NCBI GenBank assembly: GCA_013396635.1
Contig: WBMW01004162.1
Coordinates: 238,389-302,388, forward strand
DNA from: Penelope pileata
Lineage: Eukaryota; Chordata; Aves; Galliformes; Cracidae
Reading direction: 5' to 3'
Length of the DNA: 64,000 nucleotides
Below are positions 54,186-64,000 of this stretch, one piece after another (positions within the stretch are counted from its first letter, which is position 1; each line of letters begins with the position of its first letter). The position numbers and the translations under genes are program-made. Under the pieces are notes generated by a model, which had not been told where the DNA came from, searched no databases, and saw only the letters and a list, made by a program, of their open reading frames with translations.

Positions 54186-54720
54186 TTGTTGGAGCTGATT
54201 TATGAAGACTGGCAGGCACCTGTACTGAAGCACCGCTCTAATACGTTTATCATGAAGTCCTGTAGTTATTCCTAAAAGAGCTCATGTTAATGCTTCGCAT
54301 TAAAATTCATATTTTATTTCTACATAACTAAATGTCTCTCTGCAATCTTTAAGATCTGCCCTTCAGAACTTGGATTTCTTTTTTTTTTTTTTTGGTCAGA
54401 GATTGAAGCTCCGAAGGTGACAGCTCTGTGCAAACAGGCGGTGGCACCGGCAGGTCGTGCAGATGCCACGTGCTACGCGTTTTGGGTTTGACTGACAGCT
54501 AGGACGTGTCTTGTCACGTTACATCTTCAGTCAAACGTGACTAACTTTTGTTAATGCAGATAACAGAATGGTTTTGCTTAAAAATGTAACCTTCTCCAAT
54601 TCAGCTTTTGCTAACAGGAGCCAGATCGCACCGAAAAAAAAAAAAAAAAACCCCAAGCAGAGGTGCTACTTTTACGTCCTTCTAAAAGACGTTTCAATTT
54701 GCTGCTGGTGAATTGAATCC
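54186..54720. promoter_or_regulatory. AT-rich candidate regulatory block with homopolymers
   Basis: Unique sequence with GCATTAAAATTCATATTTTATTTC, a long T-run near 54370-54385, TTTGACTGACAGCTAGG (TALE-type TGACAG core), GTTAATGCAGATAACAG and an A18 run near 54634-54651. Composition and motif density are enhancer-like, though the homopolymers argue for caution. Confidence 0.25.
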
Positions 54721-56385
54721 GAGTCCATGAGAGAGCCGAAGGAGCAGCTTCAAGGGAGCCTTTCATGTGAACCAACTCGGGGAGGAAGTAATCGCCATGA
54801 AAGCGGAGCGATGGGGGGTAAAGCCTTGAATAGTTTGGTGGGAATATTTTTCCTCTCTCAATTCAGGCATATTTCATTCCCTTAAGTCCCCCGGCAGCAG
54901 CGAATCCGCTGGAACCCATTGAATTTGGCACTAATTCAGTGCAAAACTTAATTGGCCTGAGTTCACTCAAATTGGCCCAGCAGAAAAGCCCAGCACCGCA
55001 TCTCCCCGCGTGTTTTTCCTGACGCGTTTCCCTTTGAATGCCAAATGCACACCTGCCTGGCAGCCAGGCTGGGCCGTGGTGCTGGTGAGGGCTGCGGGGG
55101 GTGTTTGAAGCCCTGCCCAGGAGAACAACGCTCCTCGGGAGCCCAGAGCAGAGCCAGCTGCGTCCCCACGTCCCTGCTGCCAGCCACAAGAATTCCTTCT
55201 CACCATCTTCCCCGTGTTTCCCCCCACATTTTAAGGCCAGATCGAACGTCAGTCAATGCACACACCAAGGAGGCAGCACGCTTGCTTTTCTGGCAGGGCA
55301 TCACTCCTGCTTTGTGCTCTCTCCATCCCCCTGCACAGCCCTGTAACCGAGTTCCAGCACGCTGCTGCGGATCATAATTGACCACTTAAAGCCTCAGCTC
55401 CAGTACTAATTTGGAAGGACCGTAATCAGCTGTATTTCTCTCGCTCTCAGACGTAGAGAAAGAAAGAAAAGAGGAGTGGGAAAGTTAATCAGAATTTTTT
55501 GCCTACCACTGCGTCCCTGCAGCAGAAAAACATCATCCTTCGCTTGTTCGTTAGGAGCAGGCGGCTGCACGAGAAGCAATCAAGACACGAGGGCAGACAG
55601 CCCCTGCTCCAGGCACAGCCTGTCCCAAGCAGGGCAGGCACGGAGGCTCTGCTGCTCACCAGAGACACCACCGAGCATCACTGCTTTAACTGCACGAAGG
55701 GCACTGTGCTTGCAGGGCTGGGACACGAGGATGGCACCGAGCAGAGGTGTCCTCTCCTGGTGGCCACCGTGCAGGTCACCATGGGTGTGAGCGGATGTCT
55801 TCATCACGCTCCCGTGCCTGGACTGGATCCGAAGCAGACTGAAGCCTGTGGAAGGTTTTCCATTGACTCCACTGGGCTTTGAGCCAAATGGCACCGCATT
55901 GCGTGCCTGGGACACGAGACAGAGAGACGGACGGAAACCAGCACAGAGCAGCCACGTGAACCCCATGCAAACGCACAAGCGACGTCCAGCAGGGCATCGC
56001 CATGGCCACTGGCGGGGGGCCCTGTGCCGGAGGAAGCTCTGGAGACGGCCCCAAGGAAGTGCCAAGAGACAGAGCCAGCCCGCTCCATTCCGGCACAGGG
56101 AGAAGTGCCCAGCTCTGCCGGGTCAGGTCAGGGCAGAACAAGACAGGATGGGATGGGACAGGATGGATGGCCCAGTGCCAGACTTGCAGGGCACGAGCAG
56201 CACCCGTGGCCTTGGGAGAAAGGAGAGCAGCCGGCCCCGGCGACGCTGGCTGCCGCGGGATGTCAGCACCGTGCAGCACTCCTCCTTGTTTGTTTGTTTT
56301 CACAGGATAGAACAGAAAATGACAGCTAATAAACTGCCTGCCAGCGACCTCCTTCTCCCCTGTCCTTTGAAGCTAAACTAACTGC
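54721..56385. other. Intergenic stretch without recognised features
   Basis: No gene. The overlapping plus-strand frames at 55499-55882, 55848-56381 and 56002-56329 and the minus-strand frames opposite them have no recognisable domains. Confidence 0.4.
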
Positions 56386-56660
56386 TGGCTTTGAACCCCC
56401 TCTATTTATTACGCGGAGCGAAGCTTATGTACTTCTCGGCTGCCATAAATTATAGAGTATTGGTAAAAGGGAAAAAAAGAAAGATAATGCGACGTGCCCT
56501 CCCAACTAACTTTGCTAATTAAACCACCTCTGAACCGTTCCCAAATATTCCTACGTTATGACAATGTGAAGAGCACATTCCAGTGAAACCATTAAATTTA
56601 TATTGTGCAGATAAAATTCAAATGAGACAGTGATTACTTGTAAGAGTGGTCGAGCCAGAG
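56386..56660. promoter_or_regulatory. Candidate conserved noncoding element
   Basis: TCTATTTATTACGCGG, GCCATAAATTATAGAG, TTTGCTAATTAAACC, CATTAAATTTATATTGTGC and AGTGATTACTTG stand together in unique AT-rich sequence with retained CpGs, between GC-rich flanks. Confidence 0.33.
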
Positions 56661-59600
56661 CTGCACCAGGCAAGAACAATGCTTCATTCATCGCCCAGGG
56701 ACGGACTCCTCAGAACAACATCCAGCCTCCACCACCAACCTGCATACGAGCACTCACAAAAGACATTCACGTGACTTTTTCCAATTACTGAGACTTTTAA
56801 TTGCTTCAAACAGATATGTGAAAGGCTCTGCTTTTAGAGGGCTGTCCCTACTTGGGCAAACACCTGCTGCTTGTTGGAGACGTTTCCCATAGGTATGCCC
56901 AAATCTCCAGAGCCCTTTGCAGACTGACCAGCGAGCAGCCTCTGCTCTGAGCCCAGCAACAAGTCCCTCCCTTAAAGACTCAAAGATTTGTGAAGCTCTG
57001 CAACGCGTTTCCATTGCATCTCCTCAAGACACCCTTGCTTTTAAACCTGTTCCCAACATGACGGAAGGAAAATTTATTTCCTTTGTCATGTTTCTTTTTT
57101 AAAGACCGGAGACAACATCTTCCAGTAAGCAGAGGAGTTGTCCCTGGGTAGAATTCTGCTCTTTATCCCACTTCTGAGGAAGGAATTGATAACGCACTCA
57201 TCCATCAAGGATTTGAGCGCGACTCCACCTTCCTCTAGAGCAGAATAAAAATGTCACTCGCTGGCACTTAGCAAGTATCCTCCATTTACTTTCTATTACC
57301 CTTATGACAAAGAGAGTGATCCTTTAAGACATCCTAAAGGAAGAGGAATCCCTCTGAGCCTGGGTCATTTCTCCTTCTGCCATGCTCGTGCCATGATACC
57401 TACAACACAGATCAAATCCATCTCCACTGGATTTTTCCACTAGGTTGTAGCGAGCGGCAGCAAATCTTCAGCCTGTGACATTACAGCGCGCAAAATGGGA
57501 ATTGATTGTCATGACAAGAATAATATTCATTGTGCAGGTTTGTGTGCTCTTGCAATTAAGTTATGAAACACAATGGGTGTCATGAGGATTAGGGTGGGCT
57601 TTGCAAGAGCTGCTCTTTTCTTGCAGAGCATTTTTTATTGTCTTTAGCTGAAATAACCTTTTGGAAGCTGGAAGCAGCATCCTCCCCCTCAACCCTCCAG
57701 TCACCACTGTCCTCTGCTGAACATTGATTTTCCCGATACTTCTCATTTTTCCTGCAACTTGAAATGAACCTGGCGGTCTATTTCTGCAGAGACGCTAAGA
57801 AGAGAGATGGTAAAGTCAGAGAGTTCTGTGAGACTGCGAGGTCAAGCAGGTCCAGCTTTCAGAGTCCTTAAAAGAAACTTAAAGACTGTGCATCCTCCGC
57901 AGTTTAAATTCAAGACACTAAGAGCCGAAGGAAAAAAATAGGCTTTGTGTTTATCTTATAAACACTTAAAGCAGAATGAGCAAGTCCCCTTCTCGCTGCC
58001 TTCCTGCAGTCTCTGGGTGGGGTATTGGGAAAGGCTCTCTCCCAGGTTTGCAGGAGGAATGTGCTTTTGTGCCACACACACCCCAACAGAAACGCATCGT
58101 GAAACCTGCAATTAGTTACTGCGTTATTTCTGGAGAGTGGATCTCACGTTCGAGATGTGAAAGGCAATCATCCGACGTATCAGTGCCAAGGCTAAAAATA
58201 GAGGAGCTGGTGCACCAGCACCCGCTGGTGCCGGCCTGGAGGAGGCTCCACCTGCTCCTTTCCATCTCCTTACGGGAAACCAGGATCACGGAGCCCTTTG
58301 ATCCTCACTCCTCGTCTGCTCTGGGGTAATTGCTATGCTCATCACAGAGAGAGGCATGCCAGGAAGGATAACATAAACCTCACAAAGCAACCGCACCAAC
58401 CTGGTGGTTAGCATCAAAGAGGTGTAATCACAGGTTTCATCGGTTATCTGCAAGCGACACCCACCAGGGCTGCAGTGATTCCTGTGGGATGCTCAGATCA
58501 GAGCCCCTGGCTCCACAACTGCTGTAAATCAGAGCCGGGGGCCTCGGGGGCAGTTCAGCCCAATGGAGCTCGGGAGCAGGGATTTGCACAGCACCAGACA
58601 GAGGGACACGCTTAGCAGCATCCCCCCAAGGAAGGGCCATCCCATGCAGAGCCTGGGCTCAGCACAGCACGGTCCACCCACGCTGCCCCTGGAGATGACC
58701 TCTCCTGAAAAATAGATAAGCGCAGTGCAGCATACTGATGTGATCCCGGGGGAAGCGGTCCCAGAGTGCATCGCTCCCTGCTAAACGGTGCTTTCAGATC
58801 ATCCCCCCGAGATAAATGGTGCCATACAGATTAATTCCTATTGAAGCACAGTGCTGCACATTCATCTTATCCCCTGAGATACATCATCTGCAAAGCAGAA
58901 AGTCCCAGGTAAGCCAGCGACAGCATTTTCATGCCATCCCCCTAGGATGTACAGAGCCATAACGGGACTTTCCTCGTTCCTTTCTTACAAAAATGCCCTG
59001 CAGAAGCGGTCCAGGAGATTAACACTCAGGCTGCTACAGCACCGTGGGCTGCTGTCCCTGCATGCTTAGGAAGATTTGTGAGCAAAGAGAAGAAAACCTA
59101 CAAAAATAAAAGAAAGCAACCTTTGCAACAAAAGGCAGGAATAAGGCATGGTGACTGCAGGAGCTGCGCCAGAGCCCGGGGCACGAGGGCCAGCTGCATC
59201 CCAGACTTTGCTCCCATCGGGGCTGCAGGAACAAGCTCAGGGCCGCAAACATTTGGGTTCACCTTGTGCTGGGAGAGCCTTTGCTCCCGTGCCAAGTTTC
59301 GGCGTTGCAAAGCCTCTACTCGAAGTGGTGTCAGAGACAACAGAACCGGCCCCAAACAGATCGGACGCTTGAAGGTGTTCCAAGCTGGAAGAGAGATTGA
59401 CTTCAGCCTCTTTGCTTGCTGCTGTGTGTGGGCGTGCGGGGGGTTACCAGGAACAGGAGGGCCGGCTCCCAGGGGCCACTTTGCTGCCTGGGTTCGTCAG
59501 CTGGCGGAGTTAATCCATTATTTGTGGATTATATTTGCCTGACAGGTGGTCACCACTCGCAACTGTAAGACTAATTAACTGTAAGACCCCCGGAGCTTTT

Positions 59601-59760
59601 GGTCTGGCTGCTTTGTTTTAATCATTATTCCATCTAAACAAACAGCAAACTACTTTCCCTAAATAAGGCAGGGTGAGGATTTTCACTCAAAACACAGACG
59701 AAGACCAAGCCAAAGACGACTTTTCACAAGGCTGAGGCGCCTGGCCAGCTTTGTACACAT
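56661..59760. other. Intergenic stretch without recognised features
   Basis: No gene. Mixed AT-rich (57040-57560) and GC-rich sequence. A GAGTTAATCCATTATTTGTGG segment near 59507 and GACTAATTAACTGTAAG near 59567 are homeobox-type words that may belong to a regulatory element. Confidence 0.35.
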
Positions 59761-59886
59761 TCCAATGGGTATTTATATATGCGTATACATTTACGGTGGC
59801 CTCTCTGCCTCAGATCCCAGGTGATGCCAGAAGCAAGGACTCTGAAATTTGATAAGCGATGCTATAAAGCAGAAACTCCACAGGAG

Positions 59887-59905
59887 AAAAAAAAAAAAAA
59901 AAAAA
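59887..59905. repeat. Poly-A tract
   Basis: About 19 uninterrupted A residues. No retrotransposon body, target-site duplication or gene-like sequence was recognised to its left. Confidence 0.85.
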
Positions 59906-60224
59906 GCCTGTTCTCATGCAACTTTTGCCTCCGGGTCTGCATCTTGCAAGGACTGAATGCATGATAAATTATGCTGTGGAAAGACATCTCTCTGGCTTCT
60001 CTATTTACAGGTAAAGAGGATTTGGAGAGGAATCAGATGAAGCTCTGTATGTTTGTTGTTATTTGTCCTTTCTATTGTAATGGGGCCGCGAGGCCCTTGA
60101 TGCTGAGCAGCCCCTGCGCTGCAGGGCCCTTTACCCCAAAATGCTTTGGCTTCCTCCACATCCCAGCTTTCATTAAAGGCACTGCCTGGCTTTTATAGGA
60201 CGCTCTGCTTCACGCCTTGCATCG

Positions 60225-60365
60225 TAAAATTTTCCCCAAAACATAAAAGTTAAAAAAATAAAGATTATAGATATATTACTGCAGGATGAGAGCTCACCCT
60301 AAAATATTATATACAACTATAAAGGGATTTAAGTCCGGACTTGAATGATTAATTTCATGGCTCGG
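60225..60365. promoter_or_regulatory. AT-rich candidate regulatory block
   Basis: GTTAAAAAAATAAAGATTATAG, TATATTACTGCAGG, CCTAAAATATTATATAC and TGAATGATTAATTTCATGG in unique sequence. The evidence is weak. Confidence 0.2.
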
Positions 60366-62275
60366 TTTTTATTCTCCAGCAATCCCCCTCGCTGAGGCTC
60401 CTCGTGGGAGGGGGGCAGCTGGAGGAAAGCACGTCCCCTCCGTTCAGAGCTTCCTGGGCAGTGCTCACACAAACGGGATCGTTAGCCAACGGCGTCGGGG
60501 ATGCAGAGCTCCAGCCCACGACATTTCTGAATATCAAACAGGGAGCAGAGGGGGCCTGCAGAGATCAGACTCCATTCCGATCTGGCTTGGATCTCTCTCT
60601 TTTAAAAATCTTAATTGAAATGCTACTTGAAAGCCTCCTGCTCTCCTCCTAACGCAAGGACGGGAGATAAACCTGCGTGCTTGCCCGGAATGCCAAAACA
60701 AACGGCAACAAAGCCACCGTGCTGTTTTGCTCAGAATTAAGTTCTTTGCAAAAGGAACCCACCGCCGTGCCCCAGGGACGGGCTGAGAGCAGAAGTGCCA
60801 CTGCTTCTCTCATTGAAAGCTCTCCAATTCAGAAAGCAAAAGAAGAGGGGAAGAAGAGGAGTTGGACACAGTGATCCCTGTGGGTTCCTTGCAGCTCGGG
60901 ATATTCCAGAGCCCAGGATGCAGATCTGCAATCACAGGGCTTGCTGCTTCCCTGCAGCCCGCACACCTTGTCCCCTTCCCTCCTCCTCCTCCCCCCGCTG
61001 CTTTTAAAAATAGTTTAAATAAGAGAAACCAAACGCAGAGAAAGAGGGTTTCAAGGATCTGCGAGTCTGGCAAATGTAAACACAGAGCATATATATTTAA
61101 TAAGGGGTAATCCCACATCGCACCGCTCAGCCTCACAGCAAACAGATGTAGCAATTTGCCGAGCCCCTCCGAATGCTGTATGCTCTGCTCCCCTCTGATC
61201 TGTCACTCAGTTCAGTTCAAGAGACCAGAAGAGATTGAAGATAAGTATTGATTTTGGAGAGAATCAAGCTTCCAGGCCTCATTTTCGGTGTGCACCTGGG
61301 ACTCCCATTGCAGCCCGGGCTGGGGGTGCCCGTAGCATCCTGGCAATGGGAGCCCACAGCACAGGGACCCCCACCCCCTACCCCCACACTGATCCCCTGC
61401 AGCCACCTGAGATGGGTGGCGGGAGGGGAAAAACACAAGAAAAAACCAAAACCGTACCCAGGCCAGGAACTGATTAGCTAGTAATTACATTTCACAACAT
61501 CTGCTGCTGGCTACCATTTGTTTTACGATTTCTATTTTCTAAATTGGAGTACGTGGAATTTTTGCCTCCCGGTGGTGCAGCGTCCCCCAGCTCTGCTGCC
61601 CATGGGTGGCTGCAGAGCGTGGCAGTGGGAGATGCTGCAGCACGGAACCTCAGCACACCCTGACCGGGGCTGCTCTTTGGGCCCTGGATGCTTCCAAGGA
61701 AATCAGCGATTCTCAAAAATCGCTTCGCAGCTTTCTTGCCCCCTTCAAGTTGCTCAATGGTCAAATTCTGCAGCCTCTACATGCTGCAGAGCTGCTCTTT
61801 TCCCTGCAAGGAAATGGAAAACCTCCGAGAATTTTCTTCCTGCGATGAGCAACGACCAAAGACCACGAGCCCTCCCTGCAGCCCAGCCAACGAGGAGCTC
61901 ATAAGAGCAAAACCACCACGGGCAAGCTCTCATTGCACACAGAGCTGGCGTGGTGGGGCTCTGCAGAGCCCTCGGATGCTGCTGCTGGGAGCTGAGCACC
62001 AAGCACGGGATCAAAGCCCGCTCCGGAGCCAAGCGCCCGCTTCCCTCGCTCAGTTATTTATTTTGGGTGCAGCAGACAAGGCGTTTGTTCATTTGGCTAC
62101 GACGGCGTTTACAAACAAACGAGGTGCTAAAAGGAGCGGGGGAAAAAGCACCGCTTTCATCTGGAGGCTGCGGCGTGGCTTTGATAGGACTCAGAGAAAA
62201 GCTCTTTTTCTCAGGGGGATAATAATTATTTTTGTGCTTTGAGAAGTCCACTCGGTAGAATCTTCACAGGCATTT
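60366..62275. other. Intergenic stretch; AT-rich patch 61005-61115
   Basis: No gene. The patch AAAAATAGTTTAAATAAGAG to GCATATATATTTAATAAGGGG is unique and AT-rich. The rest is GC-moderate. Confidence 0.35.
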
Positions 62276-62279
62276 GTTC

Positions 62280-62350
62280 CACCCCTCCCCTACCTCCTCA
62301 GATTTCTACTTCAAAAAAAGAAAAAACGGGGAGGGGGAAGGGGGACAGGG
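62280..62350 (+). repeat. C-rich / G-rich inverted segment with G-quadruplex motif
   Basis: CCCCTCCCC near 62282-62290 can pair with GGGGAGGGG at 62328-62336. The G-rich side GGGGAGGGGGAAGGGGG continues to ACAGGG at 62350, giving four G-runs that meet the usual G-quadruplex rule. Hairpin and quadruplex are competing folds. Confidence 0.6.
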
Positions 62351-64000
62351 AAGAAGAAGATCGAAATAGCATCATTTTGTTGATCAAAACCCGGCGCTAA
62401 ATGGCGGCCTAGATGAAGAAATCAGATTTGAGCTTTTCATTATCACTAGATGAAAACAACACCTAGCTCAGCCTTCACGGGTGGAGGATGACTGCAGCGG
62501 GCGGCGGGGCTGCGCCGTGCCCTTGGCTGGAGCTCAGGGATGCCAGGCTCCTGCCGGCCCAGCTCTGCAAACCCTCCAGGATTCAGGCTGCTTTGCAAGT
62601 GTTCAGCACCGCTTGGGGCAGTCCTGCAGCTGCTGCCCCTTCCTTCCCTTTGCATTGGGCTTCCCTCCCATCAGTGCAATGTCCCTGTGATGCCATTTCC
62701 CTGCTCTGCATCTTTCCCCCAACCACCCTCATGCTGGGTGTGTGCACGCCTGGTGGGCACAGGGCTGCTCCTTGCACATTGCACTTTGTTTCATTTTTAA
62801 TCACACCTATCCCTATTTTTCATTCCTCTTATTACCTAAAAAGACCCCACACTTATCTCCATCCAAGCCAGAGCTGCCATCCCCAGACCCAAGCAGATAT
62901 ATTTGTATATGAGAGAAGGAGCTGTGTGCACATCTCTGGCCTTCTGCATAGTTACAGAAAGCCACAGTATCTGGCTGAGGGCAAAAATATTTAGAAGAAA
63001 ACGGTTTTCTTTCATCTGTCCAAGTAAACCTCTTCCCAACATTTCTGATTGCTGCCAATTTCCACTGCAGAAACGCCATGGTTTAGAGGGGAAGGCTAAA
63101 AGATACCCTTAACACTTAAAATGAAGCCCTCCTTGTTACTTTTTTCCCATCCCACCTCAGGCTGTGCATCCTTCAGTGCTCTGCTCTCTGTTCTTTGAGA
63201 ACCATCCTCATCCCCCAGCATCTCACCGTGCTCCAAGTGGAGTCACAACCCCATTTATTTTTCTTTTTTTTTTTTGATCTAGGAAGCATGTAAAATATAG
63301 CTTCTGTCATTCAGTACTCAAGTACTCTTTCCCCACATGAAAATCTGGCTGATGCATGAAGACGTTGGCTTGTCCTCCACTAATCCCTCTCCTCTACCTC
63401 AAACCAAGGGGCAGAAGGCACCGTGTGTCCCTGAAGCACAGCATCGTTTGGGTCATTGCCTTTCTTACTTGGACAGACAGATCCTTCCTCCAAGCCCTTT
63501 TCCTGGGACTTTTTGCAAACCCAAAGCACAGCACAGTCCTCAGAGCACCCCATCCAGAGCCGCAGCCCTCCAGGGTGCAATGGGCATCAGGCTATAGCAA
63601 CAGCACTCCCAGCTCATCCCCATGTGCCGGCGCATTGCCACACGTGTGTGATGAAAAATTGCCCGCTGTTGGGAGAGCTCGGCGATACAATAAGCTGCAC
63701 ATCAACATTAATGAACCCCTGTCTCTCCTGTGAGAGAAAGCTAATGTAATAACAACGTTATATTCAGCAAACAAATGCTTGAGACAATTTTTTAAGCACC
63801 AGACAGTAAACAGGACCTAAAATATCCTCATGAATTACAAGAGTCTGAAATCCTCTACTGAGAAATTAATTTAATAGCAGTAAATACTGGAGCAATTTCC
63901 CCCATGTGAAATGCCACCGCAATGCTCAGTTAAAAGCTTCGTTTAAATGGCACGTGGGCACTTGCATAGGGATGTAAATATATTTCATCACATAATGGTC
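62351..64000. other. Intergenic; AT-rich blocks 62385-62465 and 63640-64000
   Basis: No gene. GGCGCTAAATGGCGGCC (about 62393) and, at the right end, CATCAACATTAATGAACC, GAGAAATTAATTTAATAGC and GTAAATATATTTCATCAC in unique sequence look regulatory by composition. The last block may continue past the window edge. Confidence 0.3.

Noticed and set aside
55499..56381. Overlapping open frames on both strands, candidate hypothetical genes
   Set aside because: No conserved motif, no splice-site pattern, and comparable frames exist on both strands.
59887..59905. Poly-A tract as the tail of a processed pseudogene
   Set aside because: No gene-like or transposon-like body precedes it and no flanking target duplication was recognised.
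35691..64000. Search for NXPE- or CADM1-type exons expected next in the mammalian order
   Set aside because: No frame matches remembered signatures of these families; they probably lie beyond the window or are absent here.
1..64000. CRISPR arrays, bacterial operons, viral or novel defence systems
   Set aside because: The window is vertebrate nuclear DNA. The only tandem arrays are mini- and microsatellites without unique spacers, and no integrated viral coding sequence was recognised.

Overview
This is vertebrate nuclear DNA, most likely from a bird. The evidence is fragments of CR1 LINE retrotransposons in both orientations, no recognisable mammalian SINEs or L1, GC-rich sequence with CpG-island promoters, short introns, and three well conserved vertebrate genes. 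From memory, the human counterparts lie together on chromosome 11q23 and the block corresponds to a bird microchromosome (chicken chromosome 24). The sequence does not let me name the species.

Layout. Positions 1-2428 hold the 5' end of ZBTB16 (PLZF) on the minus strand: part of the intron after the first coding exon, and that exon itself (BTB domain, central region, start of zinc finger 1). A 400-base gap (2469-2868) and a CpG island (2869-3640), probably the ZBTB16 promoter, follow. From 3641 to about 25300 I see no protein gene. The interval holds AT-rich blocks that look like conserved regulatory DNA, a few short tandem repeats and a CR1 fragment. RBM7 lies at 25312-29330 on the plus strand, but the assembly is faulty there: exons 2-4 occur twice, separated by single-N joins, with exon 1 between the copies. 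REXO2 occupies 30276-35379 on the plus strand. A 4-N gap swallows nearly all of its exon 1. From 35700 to 64000 there is again no convincing gene, only CR1 pieces, a minisatellite, microsatellites and candidate regulatory blocks.

How the genes relate. ZBTB16 is a developmental transcriptional repressor, and large gene-poor flanks rich in candidate regulatory DNA suit such a gene. RBM7 (nuclear exosome targeting) and REXO2 (removal of 2-5 nt RNA remnants, mainly in mitochondria) are both RNA-decay genes in a head-to-tail pair with separate CpG promoters. In human (memory) ZBTB16, RBM7 and REXO2 all point the same way. Here ZBTB16 points the other way, so there is either a lineage-specific inversion or a scaffold error.

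I found no previously undescribed biological system. The most useful observations are the false haplotype duplication of RBM7, the hidden REXO2 exon 1 that would give a catalytically incomplete gene model, an upstream ORF overlapping the ZBTB16 start codon, paired inverted ZNF143-type sites in the REXO2 promoter, loss of a stress-kinase serine cluster in RBM7, and a CR1 copy with an inverted 5' segment.
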